A stretch of DNA of 64,000 nt from Symbiodinium natans (GCA_905221605.1 CAJNDS010002376.1:134501-198500); one strand, 5' to 3'. Positions 24,201 to 33,465 are shown, numbered from the stretch's first letter. Program-made: numbers and translations. Notes: generated by a model not told the origin, from the letters alone.

Positions 24201-24330
24201 CTACTCAACCCTGTGGAGATGACCGTCCTGCAGGCCACATGTGCCTTTTGCGCTGCCTTCCTCCTGCGCCTGAAGTGTGCGGATTTGGTTGTTCGCAGGA
24301 GCTGGGCATGAGCGCCGAGGAGGTGCAGGT
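6210..24330 (+). CDS. DEAD-box RNA helicase, multi-exon, 13-kb intron
   Basis: ATP-dependent RNA helicase recovered by joining small exons. Motifs in order: N-terminal F-x-DFPIDDRL (6210-6322), Q motif LTPVQ (6411-6452), EKDAFVL (from 6538), motif I APTGTGKT (about 6739-6810), Ia APTRELALQ (7453-7509), 7581-7661, FATPWRL (7773-7832), II VLDEADRLL (from 21073), FSEPIRKFA (from 22769), KYNPGEF (23179-23245), IV VLVVFPT (23312-23384), LHRSLSDDRR (23555-23630), V ATDLASRGMDF (23717-23776), DVHAVIQ microexon (23858-23878), VI YIHRAGRTGR (24036-24087), SVLLLNPVEM (24169-24233), ELGMSAEEVQ (24299-24330). Twelve introns are exact: seven GC-AG, three GA-AG, two GT-AG. Order and spacing fit an Mss116/DDX-like helicase. 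FATPWRL has W where the family normally has G. Motif III is not securely placed, and the first and last exons were not found. Confidence 0.9.
6450..6544 (+). repeat. 10-bp direct repeat across a GT-AG intron
   Basis: GAGGTGCTGT occurs at 6450-6459 and again at 6535-6544. The helicase intron (6453-6537, 85 bases) lies exactly one repeat shift between them, so the splice sites sit inside the two copies. Removing the intron joins QHEVL to SRHLAEKD in frame. Confidence 0.85.
7999..10041 (+). CDS. Ubiquitin-like plus HEAT-repeat protein, intronless
   Basis: Uninterrupted ORF of 680 codons from the ATG at 7999 (an upstream in-frame ATG at 7879 is possible but adds sequence unlike the rest). Residues about 25-95 resemble a ubiquitin-like domain: a beta hairpin SGGSLFVEV, then VQDLKCEVFRLRGIPPDCQQ and ILRG. 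Residues about 110-600 contain at least eight HEAT/armadillo-type helices, such as DVRRAALRALLR, HEVRRDAMEALC, DVPVRLAAIRAL, EEVRAAALEVLGEL and PLVRVAALRAV. Low-complexity inserts are an acidic S/E/D repeat (about 8995-9045) and ELP repeats (about 9118-9150). HEAT solenoids bind proteins; no enzyme motif is seen. The ORF lies wholly inside a helicase intron on the same strand, so it is a nested gene, a retrocopy, or misplaced by assembly. Confidence 0.85.
   Translation: MDDHCKSSCSVGDVASPVLPVQLTTMSGGSLFVEVGQMARVQDLKCEVFRLRGIPPDCQQILRGSMPVSDSCAVEGLCSESEPLNLIVSLDRVLQALETDSIVTTIHSLDVISRLPSDCVPHEVLHRHLTHSNEDVRRAALRALLRTYIPTVDASAHATPRATARAMALIAEGLKDRSHEVRRDAMEALCSLCTICAACAASAASPMGADDGTAVGALHVALDGCRDEDVPVRLAAIRALQTLASQRGGIGPGVVQLRALMRDANACIREGALTALRQVESEKNVEAEGSVAEALGELLQCSDWSIWLWALQKLPKREQAWQLLQRLNNRNAGSEDSEDSEGSEDSEGFEVEVMQSMSSAVKRGVLGILCGAFRELPELPELPEFLELLETSLRYAALGRRDSSEEVRAAALEVLGELVEPCAICVFVGLAMPCRPVQLLVQSLADPVPGVREGAAAWLVLAADGLDSRDRREVLDKLELCMQGDTTRKVWAISVLGRLGRLEAEALTSEALHIVMSCLEDAVPLVRVAALRAVSILDKAGAALSKALRASGCDPDAAVRSAAWTLRQTCGVSDVSDIDIDSIVSGLIREPASLQDFLRDAQPKWTDSELSAALRKLQHVGIESVAQLEQSLPSLNRRLSAAGLRRFSRETLSLLGCKKVRRNLLCISQLAHPRLCRGIG
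11225..11275. repeat. TATG / TA microsatellite
   Basis: A tatg run followed by about 20 bases of alternating TA. Smaller TA runs occur at about 10668-10680 and 20991-21005. Confidence 0.9.
11355..14105. repeat. GAATTC satellite of inverted modules
   Basis: About 2.75 kb built from a 9-bp unit (ttgaattct), so that EcoRI-type GAATTC sites recur dozens of times. Modules are perfect or near-perfect hairpins: a gaattctttgaattcttgg arm, a central gggaggccc or its complement, and the opposite arm, often with acatttg in the loop. A spacer 'ggtctggctgagggcacgg' or its reverse complement separates modules. It is in the complement orientation near 11460, 11640, 12228 and 12775, and in the direct orientation near 11907, 12469, 13092, 13373, 13556, 13749, 13842, 13962 and 14041. 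Small open frames (FEFLGLPKNSKN-like) are by-products. Confidence 0.95.
14390..14505. repeat. Short hairpin repeat, two copies
   Basis: 'cacggtgg(t/g)actgttatcggtccac' occurs near 14395 and 14469. Each copy contains cggtgg...ccaccg or a near match, so it can fold back. Function unknown. Confidence 0.6.
14735..14965. repeat. Degenerate ~170-bp repeat
   Basis: 'gggtgcaaaacaacagacg' near 14739 recurs as 'gggtgcagaacaacagacg' near 14907. Both are followed by a T-rich block and an 'agaa...acaacaac' segment. A weaker third copy lies between. Confidence 0.6.
15008..15660 (+). repeat. CTTACACCC satellite
   Basis: About 650 bases of a degenerate 9-10 bp unit (cccttacac, with acgcctta and gcacctta variants). 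Higher-order copies are visible: a block near 15180-15300 recurs near 15440-15500. The + strand is open in two frames for 234 codons each (Pro/Thr/Tyr and Leu/His/Pro repeats) and the minus strand reads Cys-Lys repeats. I regard these as satellite by-products rather than genes. Confidence 0.9.
15745..15885. repeat. GTC/GTG trinucleotide repeat
   Basis: Imperfect GTC, GTG and GTT triplets give a run of valines on the + strand and Asp/His/Asn on the minus strand. The tract ends just before the end of the satellite block. Confidence 0.85.
16090..16310. repeat. Degenerate telomere-like repeats (first block)
   Basis: C-strand-like 'aaaccttaaac' repeats at about 16100-16160 and G-strand-like 'tttggggtttagg' at about 16285-16305, resembling degenerate TTTAGGG repeats in opposite orientation. 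Confidence 0.55.
16903..17161 (+). CDS. Candidate terminal exon, unknown protein
   Basis: After an AG|G acceptor at 16901-16902 an 86-codon frame runs to a TGA at 17159-17161. It contains SLWSDDEWKAWCSDQ, a KKACLPLVDAFTREKS segment and a basic tail ending in GVKRQKQ, which looks like a natural C-terminus. An upstream exon may lie at about 16642-16740. The exon is more GC-rich than its AT-rich surroundings. No family recognised. Confidence 0.5.
17816..18030 (+). CDS. RING-finger exon in the AT-rich island
   Basis: The frame reads ARGDEECPICFEAD and, about 30 residues later, LYPCGHSYCGRCVAQLE, the C-x2-C and C-x-H-x2-C-x2-C core of a RING finger. RING domains usually act as E3 ubiquitin ligases. 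The last CPxC pair is not in this exon. A separate MRCPVCREEAL sequence about 70 bases upstream (near 17740) may be an initiating exon. The exon ends at CTCGAG|GT. It sits inside the helicase intron, so either a second nested gene or a join of unrelated DNA is implied. Confidence 0.65.
18200..19863 (+). CDS. Series of small candidate exons downstream of the RING exon
   Basis: GC-richer islands of 30-160 bases alternate with AT-rich spacers, most preceded by AG|G. Readable pieces include NFDDFGRFIEAEAHFFEIP (about 18583-18650), VLQFWIDDQAGH (18704-), VPGDNGQILRFASTLR (18948-18997), FLIAGDQNLPPAEEQ (19026-), FLWLGQGLKL (19412-) and VVLLIAGTEQFCVFGSYAVA (19598-19755). I cannot chain them into one checked protein, and some frames conflict, so the exon set and the product remain open. 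It may be the body of the RING gene. Confidence 0.4.
20085..20245. repeat. Interstitial telomeric repeats, CCCTAAA type
   Basis: About 20 copies of ccctaaa and near variants (cccttaa, ccctgaa, cccctaa) in one orientation. Further degenerate copies of both orientations lie at about 20405-20520, 20600-20660 and 20700-20860. CCCTAAA/TTTAGGG is the plant-type telomere repeat, also known in dinoflagellates. Confidence 0.9.
21140..22768. other. Helicase intron territory, one or more exons unresolved
   Basis: Between the DEAD-box exon and FSEPIRKFA the segment carrying motif III should lie. A candidate ends near 22715 (ALFSKTHAT joined to FSEP through a GA-AG intron), but it does not give a normal SAT motif. 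Also here: (CACT)n at 21756-21775 and four copies of gggtagtcac at 21886-21922. Confidence 0.5.
23858..23878 (+). CDS. 21-base helicase microexon (DVHAVIQ)
   Basis: Between two GC-AG introns (23777-23857 and 23879-24035), 21 bases encode DVHAVIQ. Joining the flanks gives RGMDF-DVHAVIQ-VGPPSDREQYIHRAG, which matches the conserved stretch between motifs V and VI of DEAD-box helicases with no gap. Confidence 0.85.
24086..24174 (+). repeat. 8-bp direct repeat across a GA-AG intron
   Basis: AGGACGCC occurs at 24086-24093 and 24167-24174. The 81-base GA-AG intron (24088-24168) is one repeat shift long; its removal gives HRAGRTGR-LASQGRS in frame. Confidence 0.85.
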
Positions 24331-26510
24331 GCAGGCTGGATGGTGGTCAAGCTGCAGGTCGTAGCACTACCCTAGCTGTTCCTTTGCGGCTATAGTTCAC
24401 ATTGCTAGGGCTCGAATGGTCTGCGACAATTCCGGGACCATGTCAGACCTTCTCACATTGACCCGTCCGGCCAGATGGGCGAGAGCCGGTCAGCACAGCA
24501 TCCTCCAAGTATTGCAGAATCAGCTCGGCTCACTTACAGGGCGCCCGCAGTCGGACTCACGGAATCAACGACATTCAACGTGTACCCAAAAGTCCCAAAC
24601 CCCAAAGCTCCCAATGTGCAAACGCCCTTGAATTCGTGGCAGTTGGTCTACGATGTATTCGACATATGTTTTTCCGGTCACGGAGGCAGCTTCCTCATTC
24701 GAGTGTGCTCTGAGCAGCATTCGTGGCTGGTGGGAGGACGGGCACTCTGATAGCGCTTTGTCACTTTGCGTCGACGCGTCAAGAAGCCACATGTCTGCAT
24801 TGACAGCTGTTGTGCACACCAGGATGCTAGCATGTCGGCTTCGGGCCACCTGTTCTTCGCCAGTGCAATTGCCTTCTACCTGAATGAAAGCCAACGGTTG
24901 CGGGTGCCTTGCCTCGAAGCTTTGCAGAAGTTGAGAGAATAAGAGACAAGCTGAATTTCAAGTGCTCGCTCTAGCTGCTTTTGTTTATTTTTGAGCTGTA
25001 ACTACTGGCTTTAACGCGCATCAGTGATTTTCATTGGTGCTGTGTGGGTTTTGTGCTGGTGCCCGGTGCAGAGGCAAGAGCCGTTGATGTGGCGCAGCTG
25101 CCTAGAGTTGACGTTGTTCCTTGCCATGCTTTCGTTTGCAGTGCGCAGCACGCTGCTGTGCAACAGGTGCAGACGGTGGCTGCATTGCTTCAGTCCACTG
25201 GGTTACCCCAGGCCCTCTCGGCACCGAAACTCTGCAAAGGGAGAGACAGAGAGAGCCAGCACACGCAGGGTGTTGTTCCCTTCAATCCCAACAGAAGTTC
25301 TTACTGGGTTATGTGCGAAGGCAAGAGAGTAAGATCACAGATGAACTGGCACTTCGCCTTGGCCAGGGTTTTAGAGTCTTTAGAGCCTTAGGCCACGTTT
25401 CGGCCACGTTTAGGCTTTTCATGGCAAGAGCCGTTCCAAGAAGCCGCCAGGGACAAGCGAGAAACCACATCTCACACTCTAGACCATCAGCCAAATCTGT
25501 TTAAAAGGACTACGGGCTTCCTGCGATCCCACGTGGCCTTGCAGCTGCAAGCCTCAGCCGCTGCAATGTGCTGCAGAACCTGTTCAGTCTCGTTCACTCG
25601 TTAAAGAAAGTCACAGAAGGGCTGGATTCGGGCTGGATGCCGAGGCAAGATTGCGTGAGAAGGCAGGAGCCGGCGATCGTTCATTTTTCTTCTGACTCTC
25701 TTGAATATGCAACTTCTGAGCCAGGATGAGCTCGTGGCGGTTCGCACTGAAACGGTGACTCAGCACGGAAACGGTGCAGTGTTGTCTGAGTTGTCCTTGT
25801 GGACCGGTTTCTGCATACGCGTGCGAAGCTCTGCCTGAGAGAACTAAGGTCCGCGAGCGGTGGGACGTTCTCTCCGCCTTGGGGCCAGGAACCATGAGGA
25901 AGCCGACGAAGCCTGCAAACGTACCGGAAGCCGACAAGATCGAGGCGTTACATGCACAGCAGGGGGCCGAATCAAAACGGCGCTTGGCATTTGGTCTCGA
26001 GAGTTCCCGACATGTCTTGACCTTTTTCGTGGTGCTTGTGTGGTACTTGTAGATACTGGTCGCAGCCACGAGGAACAGAGCATGACATGAAGCTTCATGA
26101 AATCAACAGCATGGGAGCATGGGAGCATGAGAGCACGCTGCAGATGAGCTGGAACAGGATGTGTAGCTGTCGCTCCGGGTAGCCTTTGTGATGACGGAGG
26201 CGCCCATGCTGCCTTGGCGGGGCGGGAGGTGAATGGTGGGCAATGGTGGACAAAAAGAATGGGCACCTGCGATTCCAGGACAGTCTGTCAGCAATTTGTC
26301 GGACGGGCTTCCAGCTCCAAGGCGGCACTCTCAGGCAGTTCCTGCGTTTGATCTTGATCTGGTGGCACTGTATGGCAGAGTATGGCACCGTACGGCGCTG
26401 TTCTGGGTCCTTGGAGAGGTGGAAGCTCTGGAGTCCACGAGACCAGGAGTGGCTCGCAGAGTTTGAGGAGCTCTTTCAGGTGCCGGACCCAAGCACATGA
26501 GAGCATGAAG
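24331..26510. other. No confidently assigned exon
   Basis: The helicase C-terminus and the start of the glycosyltransferase should lie here. Weak candidates: LVPGAEARAVDVAQLPRVDV (about 25056-25115), SQDELVAVRTETVTQHGNGA (about 25720-25780), and a frame from the ATG at 25893 that begins MRKPTKPAN, is basic, and ends in the hydrophobic VLTFFVVLVWYL. The last would suit the cytosolic tail and membrane anchor of a type II Golgi enzyme but is not linked to the catalytic exons by a checked splice. Confidence 0.4.
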
Positions 26511-26515
26511 GCCAT

Positions 26516-29500
26516 TGAAGGCCTCAACGGCCACAACAAAGCCTGCCAGGACACCTGTGCTCGGCTCCAGGCTGCTCCACCGGCCGGACGTGCCATTCCT
26601 CTGCGGATCCACCAGCACCTTGGCAGCCTGGCAAAGAGTCTGGAGTTCTCCCAACAGGTCCCGACATGTCCCGAATTTCCTGATTCTGCAGACGATGGCA
26701 GCTCTCAGGATCTGGCTGGGCGACTGCCGGCGACCTCAGCTTTGCGATCGCTTCGCGGCCGATTGGCGGGCACGTGCGTGCCTGAGCTTCCCGAAAGTTC
26801 CTAAACCTCGAAAGCTGCGGAGGAAAACCGCTGCCACTGAGGCCACCCGCACTGGGAGTATCGCCTCTGGACAGACGCCGATGCGGCAGGCGAGCTGACA
26901 CACCCAGGTCTCGCGCAGGCCCAACCTCGGCCAAGCGCCAAAAGCCCAGCGTCAGCTGACGTCAGAGAGCTAAACGAGCAGAGTGTTTGGTTTAGTGACA
27001 GTTGCTAGTGACTTATGTTTGCGACATGTTGCGACCTGACTGTACGATATGGCGCGTGGTGGTGATAGGCGGCATATTCTTCCTCAGTCGGAAGGCCTAT
27101 GAAGCAGCTGAGAATCCGGCAGAAAAGAGCGACATCCTCCGACGGATTCTCAGGAACAGGGCTTCAAGGTGCCTTCGGACAATTGCTTTCAACTCGACCT
27201 ACTCGTACGTCTTTGCCCTAGGTTTAGCCGTCATCCTTCGTCACGGTGGTCTGTACGTCGACGTGGACACTTGTTGGAGTTGTTGAGAAATTTTTTCTGT
27301 TGGAGCCTGCCGAGATTCCCGGCGCTTTCCCTGAGCTTTCTTGAGGACTTCGAGTGCTTGAAGCCACTGGATGATCTGCACATGCGGACTTCGTTTTATT
27401 GCGGGCTCTCGAATGCCCCGGTCTTGGAAAGGACCCAGCAAGTTGTGCGGCAAGTGCAGCTCGGTGCGAGGTCGGTGCTGTCGAGGTGAACAACGGCCTC
27501 TTCGCTGCCACTGCTGGGTGGGGGGTCTGGGGTGGGCGATCTAATGGGTTCCGAAGCTAGGCCGGCTATGCTGACGGGGTAGCAGGCACCCGCTGGTCTC
27601 CTTCCTCTGCGATCATGTGGCAAGACCCTGGCCAGAGTGGGGACAGGAGTCTGAATATTCTGAATCTCAGTTCGAGAGGGACATGAGGGACACCCACACC
27701 TCACAGGACGATGTTGATCCTCGAGAAGCTGTTGCTTACCAGCTCCAAAGGTGCGCACCACATAAGCAGAGCAGCGCATGTTGTTGCATTGCTGCATTTG
27801 CATCCATTTCCGTGCCAGATCTGGCATGTTGGACCCGAAGTTTCTGGAGCCTCGTGGCAAGGAGTGACGGCCTGGACTAGCACTGTTTAGCGTTATCCGC
27901 AGACTGGCTCACCTGCGCGAGGCCGCATTTCTTGCCACCACGGGGCCAGGGTTCTTCACACGTGGCCTCATCAAAGGCTTGCGCCTGCTCAAAGGCTCAC
28001 AGTTCACTGCAAACAGCGGAGTGCCACTTGGACTGTTTGCACTGGTTTGTGCAGGCCGGGACATGACAGAAAAAGGACCTCTCGGACCTATCCTCATCTG
28101 CCCGCCGGAGGCAGAATTACAGAATTATACAGCGAACTCTGTCGGTACAACTGGCATGGACGCTTGTGTTTATGCGGCATAGGCATCAGGCAAAAAATGA
28201 ACAGGATCAAAAAACATAATCGGGGTCAAAAAGAAAAATAATAAGGATCAAAAAACAAAGTATTTGACTAGGAAAACCACTGTTTTCTCCATATTTGAAT
28301 TAATATGAAAACCTCTATGTTCTCTATATTTGCCTAGGAGCACCTTTTAATTTCACGTTTTTGCAATATGAAGACCTCTATGTTTCTCTCAGTTTTTTTT
28401 AAAAACAGGCACACTTCCATTTCCCTATGTTTAAGTAGAAATATTCTAATGAGGGAGCCAAAGTTATTGAATCCTGTGGGATTCCCTCTCTCGTGCAGGT
28501 TATCAGCCGTAGTTGCTCTTGTTCAACCACTGAGCAGTTATGGCCAATCCGAATTCTTCTTCGAGTGCAGACACGTCTGCGACGTTTGGTGGGAACCACG
28601 CCATGGCTTTGTCAGCGGTCGGTGAGAGCGCAAGCTTTGACAACGACATTTCATCTATGTCTGATGAGGTCCCTGCCAAGGCATTGCAAGATGCAGACGT
28701 CGATGGGCAAGTAGCGCGCTTCGCGATGAGGAGAATAATCGACACAGTGACGCAAAGTACATCATCGCAACCTCGCTCGGTACGATCATCACATGCTGCC
28801 GCGGGAGGAAAAGGAGTTCCGCTCCCAGCGCGCAGTGTGAGATTGAGGTCGCCTGCAAGCTCACAGGAACTTGTTTCGTCAAGACCCCAGACCCAACGTC
28901 ATGAACGCAACTCGCCTCCGGCAGCTGCACGCTGCGAAGGCTTGCCTCCGGCTACCTTCTACATGCGAATTCAATTACCAATGCAATGCGTGGATTGAAT
29001 AAACGATTGAACGAGGTAAACGAACAAGAGAATGAGTGTGTTAATTACAAACGAAGTGAATTTATGAACATAGTGCGTGAATAAAATAAGCGAAAAACCG
29101 AAACAAAGGAAAAGAGTTTTGTACGCGCGTGTCTTTATTATTCTCTGCATACACGTGCCCTTATAAGACATTTTTGCGGTGAATGAACACAGTGAGTGAG
29201 TACATGAACACAGTGAGTGCACTAAATTCACGTCCGCGATCACACGCTAAATTTGCCCTATTAATTATTGTTGTAAAATTCTGGGTTTCCGCGCCCCAGG
29301 AAGCCCTAAAATTTACAAAATTTGTGAACTTGATAAACTTTGTCAAGTTTATAAAGCCTAATTTGCTTAAGTGCAGGAGGAAGCTTTATAAAATTTTTAG
29401 CCTGTATAAATGTTTATACATGTATAAACGTTTATACATGTATAAACTTTAGGGGATTCTGGAATGGTCGAGGCCCTAAATTTATACCTTTTTTTCAATT

Positions 29501-30945
29501 ATTGTATCTTGTTTATAGAGTTTTCTAAAATTCTGGGTTTCCGGCGCCCCAGGAAGCTCTAAAACTTATGAAGTATTTGAAAAAAGATGAAATGTATAGA
29601 GCTTTTACAGCCTAATTTGCTTAAGCGCAGAAAGAAACTGACGAGGCCCAAATCTTTATTTTTTATATGCTTTTATAAATATTCCTTTGAAGGGAGTTGT
29701 TGCAAAATTTATAAATTCCAGGTTTCCGGCGCTCCAGGAAACCCTAAAATTTACGAAATTTATAAGATTGGTAAACAAACTGTTGAAAAAATCAATAAAG
29801 CCAAATTTGCTTGAGTACAGAAGGAAAGTTTTTAAATCTTTATGCATTTCAGAAATGTAAGGGTTTTCTAGAATGGCCGAGGCTCAGATTTTTACCAACT
29901 TATTAAATTCCAGAAATTCCACCTTTAGAGGGACAATTTATTACATGTATAAGATATTTTCATTCTGGGTTTCCGGCGCCCCAGGAAACCTAAGTTCTAT
30001 AAAGTTCAAAAATGACAAAACTCACAAAATATTTATAGCTAGTTTGCTCAAGAACAAAAGGAAACTTTGGCAACATTATAAACTGTATAAACTTTTACCC
30101 ATTTCATGAATGTAGGGCTTTTCATGAATTTAGGGTCTCCTGGAGTGGTCGAGGCCCAGGTTTTCTTGTACTTGAATTTTTTACATACATTTTTTTTCAT
30201 GAATTTTATGTGTTTCGTAGATTTTTAATTTCGTATCCTCAAAGGGACTATTCTCAAAATTGTTATACTTTATCAAACTCTCGTTTTCGGCGCCCCAGGA
30301 AGCCATAAAGAGTCAAAATTTGCAACATTGATGAGTTTTATCAAATATGCTTAAGTGCAGAAGGAAACTTTATCCATATATACTTTTATAAATTCTAGAA
30401 ATCCTAAAAAATTCTAAGTTTTTCTGGAGTGGTCGACGCCCAGTGTTTTCTATTATTAGTTTTATGAATTTTGCCTTTACATGAAAATTTCAAAACTTTG
30501 CAAAAACTTGATAAAATCTGCAACGTCGCTACTTATATATATATATATTAACATAAATAAATAAATGTATATATATATATATATACAATCTGTTTTTCTC
30601 TAGGTTTGAAGAGGAACTGGTTTGTTTTTTGATCCTTATTATTTTTGTGATTCGTTGGGTTTACTTTGTTTGATCCTTATTATTTCTTGATCCATCACCC
30701 TGTTTATGCGAACGTGCATTGTTACAGGAGTTGTACAAGCTGGGGCTACCAGGTCTTCTATCCCTTGCCCAACACGGAGCGGGGAAGATCTGACGCAGAG
30801 TACAGGCAGGTCTGCGGGGCAGTGTTCACTTATGTGTTCTTCTCTGTAGGTGGCAGTATTGTGACATGTACACAATCGTACGCAAAGCAGTCCTCACAGC
30901 GTTCCAGGCGGCCTTGCTCTTTGGCCGTGCACCACTGGCTCAGGC
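26516..30945 (+). CDS. OCH1-like glycosyltransferase with DXD motif
   Basis: Family known as glycosyltransferase sugar-binding region with DXD motif (OCH1-like); it transfers a sugar from a nucleotide donor, usually in the Golgi. Exons and landmarks: IPLRIHQ (to 26614), IWLGDCRRPQ (26709-26779), HPHWEYRLWTDAD (26842-26918), KSDIL (27095-27140), ILRHGGLYVDV (27222-27265), then DFECLKPLDDL (27346-27420), NNGLFAA (27471-27517), HPLVSFLCDHV (from 27586), TTGPGFFTR (ends 27994), LICPPE (28055-28110), VFYPLPNTE (30753-30778) and LAVHHW (from 30908). The metal-binding DXD is the DVD at the 27265/27346 junction. Ten introns are exact (six GC-AG, two GA-AG, two GT-AG), all frame-preserving. The exon at about 27586-27650 joins the TTGPG exon through an unresolved intron. 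N-terminus and end are open. Confidence 0.9.
28111..30752 (+). other. 2,642-base GC-AG intron with AT-rich island
   Basis: Joining LICPPE (ends 28110) to VFYPLPN (starts 30753) is in frame and matches the family's C-terminal P-x-FYPxPN region. From about 28160 to 30700 the intron is much more AT-rich than the gene, with TA runs at 30536-30588. A GC-richer block at about 28530-28990 is open for 152 codons but matches nothing I know. Confidence 0.8.
29270..30440. repeat. Degenerate ~190-310 bp repeat with GGCGCC core
   Basis: Five copies of 'ttccggcgccccaggaa' (variants near 29286, 29539, 29726, 29971 and 30290), each followed by 'gccctaaaatttac'-like sequence, then 'aatttgctta-agtgcagaaggaaact', then '-gtcgaggccc'. 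The order is the same in every copy, so these are tandem units that have diverged strongly. Confidence 0.75.
30753..30778 (+). CDS. 26-base glycosyltransferase exon
   Basis: VFYPLPNTE plus two bases of the next codon, between the 2.6-kb intron and a 129-base GC-AG intron (30779-30907). Splicing gives NTERPCSLAVHHWLR, as expected for the family C-terminus. Confidence 0.8.
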
Positions 30946-33050
30946 TTGTGATGGTTTGTGTGACGGCTTGTGATTCTTCTGCAGTGCCTCAAACAAACAT
31001 TCTTTCGTCTGTGCCTTTGGAAGGACGTGGGCCGCAGCCGAGGGTTTGGAAGAGGAGAGTGAGGAAGACCTTCGGAGAAAGGAAGGTAGCACAGCGTTGC
31101 TGCGGGCTGCTCGTATGAGACTTGTAGGATAGCCCACTTGAAAGCTCACGTGTGCATGCTGCACCTGATGCCCGCAGCTTTGACGCAATAGTTCTCTTTG
31201 GTGTGGAACCCTTCCAAGCTAGCAGCGAGCCAGACTCCAGATAGCGTTGGCAGCTTGCACGCAAGCTTAGCGTCGAACATGGCAGCAACCCAGGTACAAT
31301 CAAAACCTAAAACCATGACAGGGGAGGCATTGTTTAGTTTCTTCAGCAGTTTTGCGCAAGTCCGGACCTATCCAGCGACAGGCCTAGGCCAGTTCTGTTG
31401 GGTCCAGCTTCCAAGCTGCTCACAAAGTTCGGTGAAGGGTTGTCCGTTTGCCCCTGCCAGGTGCTTGGACATGATTGCCAGTCGCAGTGGAGGCAGAAGG
31501 GAAGAAGTGGGAAGGAAGGGGGCCAGCAGAGATGGACGCTCGTCGCATAACGGCGGACTGATCTTTCGGCAGATCTCGTTTCCCTGTCTGGTACGCATGG
31601 CGCCGTGTGCAGGTTTCCTCGCGTTTTTGAACAGGTCGCGTCAGAAATACGAGGAGGCAGGGCTTGGCAGGTCTCTGTACCGTTGTTGTTTCGACTTGGC
31701 TCACAACTTAGCTTTGCAAGGCTCTGCGTGCCCAGAGGGCCCATGAAGAGATCGAGGAGGACGAGGCCCCACCGAACCGGACTCGCTTCTCGGGTGTTGT
31801 GACCCTTCAGATCTTCAACGGGCACACTAAACCGGCCAAAATTCACAGCTTATACTACAAGTAGCGAGGCCACGCGTTCCACAAGCGGATCCTTTGGGGA
31901 AAGGCTGATGGCTATGACTTGTAAACCCCGCATATCCGTGCTTATCAATGATAGCGGTCACATATCCGTGCGTGTCAATGGTAGCGATTCTTGGGGTTAT
32001 CGGGGATTTGCTTGCGACTCACGTGTTTGAAAGGTGCAATGTGCGGTTCGTCGGGGTTTAGCTTGCCAAGTTGCTGTTGCTATGACTGGTTGACGAGTAG
32101 TCAGTCAGTCGTAGTCCCGAACGGCGGCCAATACCTAAGTTGGAAAGCCATATCGGGCTCGGTGGCTTCCGTCTCTGAGGCCTCAATTTGTTCTCATCAC
32201 CAAGCGCACGCTGCGTCCAGTACTTTTTCTTTACTACCTGGAGCCTCGAGCCTTCGCCTGAGGCGTCCGAAGAGGCGACTCCAACAGAGCTGCCGCTCCC
32301 TGCCTGGAGGCCCAGAGGAGTAGCACTGTAGATCACAGCTCTGCCGGTTTTGCACCTTCAGGGCAGGTTATGGGCACGTGTGGTTGTTAAGTCAACCTCT
32401 TCGCTCTCCGGCTGAGTGTACCAGGCATGTAGCTTTTCATCCCCTAGGCCTGTATATGAGCCAGAGCCGTCGGGCCCCCTCGGGTATGAAGAGTCCCCGT
32501 TTTGGAACATCCAAACCATTTTGTGGGCACCAGAACCCAAAGACCTAAGGTCTAAGAATCTAAGACGAGTGACAAGCGACAGCGTCCGAAGTGTTGCGGG
32601 CATTTTGGGATTTCTGCTTGCAAGGGTCAAGGCAGGGTCACGAAGCGATTTGAGATCCATTCTTGTGGTTATGACGGTTATGACGTGCACACATTGAATT
32701 GATTACAAAAAGCCCAGGAAAGTGCAGAAGAAGCGTCTGACAGGCTCGCCGCATTTGCTGAGCCGGTTGTGGTGTCTACGTGCGGCAAGCCCTCCTGGAG
32801 TCAAGTCCTAGGATCCGGATGTGTTCAATGATACTGTAGTTGATTCGTTTGAGTTGTGTTGGAGTCGTGTGTGGAAGTGGATGTTGCTGTGCATGGTGAT
32901 GCGGGTCACCATGGCTTCGGCAGGCACCATGTAGAGGAAGAGTTTGACCGAGAGGTGCGGCTTCAGCAGCTCTGCTGTGGGGGCAGGGATTTTGCAAGGC
33001 TTCGCACGCATCACGACGCCTCCCTGGGTAGCACGACTCTGCTACAGTGA
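30946..33050. other. Mostly unresolved; scattered exon candidates
   Basis: The best candidate is 31717-31830 (listed separately). On the minus strand, 32832-33014 is open with C-rich third positions (contains SVKLFLYMVPAEAMV and ITMHSNIHFHT), but I cannot identify it or find its partner exons. Confidence 0.35.
31717..31830 (+). CDS. Candidate exon, unknown protein
   Basis: The frame reads ALRAQRAHEEIEEDEAPPNR, then TRFSGVVTLQIFNGH, after a CAAG|G acceptor-like site. Third-position G/C bias and charge pattern look coding. No family recognised. Confidence 0.45.
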
Positions 33051-33117
33051 CACAGATTGACGGGAAAGCCCGCATGTTAAGCATCTTCCATCATGATCAG
33101 ATCCGTGAAGTTTACGA
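33051..33117 (+). CDS. Candidate exon, unknown protein
   Basis: After CACAG the frame reads IDGKARMLSIFHHDQIREVY and ends at GAG|GT. Short, but well bounded on both sides. No family recognised. Confidence 0.4.
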
Positions 33118-33344
33118 GGTTTAGACGGAGGGAAGTCCTGGGAAGCAAGCCCAGTCCAAGCTAGCTGCTGGTAACTCGTAATCTGGTGTCGTGACTATGT
33201 AAGCAAAGCTGTGTTTGATCGCTGTATTCAAGGCACTCATGTAAGACAAGCTGTTTCCGCATGTGCACAGTAGTTGGGAGGTCTTCATCAGTCGGGGTGT
33301 TCGGAACCCGGTGTTCCCAACATAGGGGCAGGTGCGAGCTACTT

Positions 33345-33465
33345 TACATAGTACTTACATGGTGCTTACGAGTGTCTGCGTATTGCTCACTTGGTGCTTG
33401 CATTGTGCTTACATCAAGCTTACATGGTGCTTACATGGTGCTTACATGCTGCTTACATACTATTC
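33345..33465. repeat. 12-bp tandem (cttacatggtg)
   Basis: About eight degenerate copies of ttacatggtgct, the last three nearly perfect. Confidence 0.8.

Noticed and set aside
31343-31846. Minus-strand frame of 167 codons
   Set aside because: No recognisable motif, and a better plus-strand exon candidate lies at 31717-31830.
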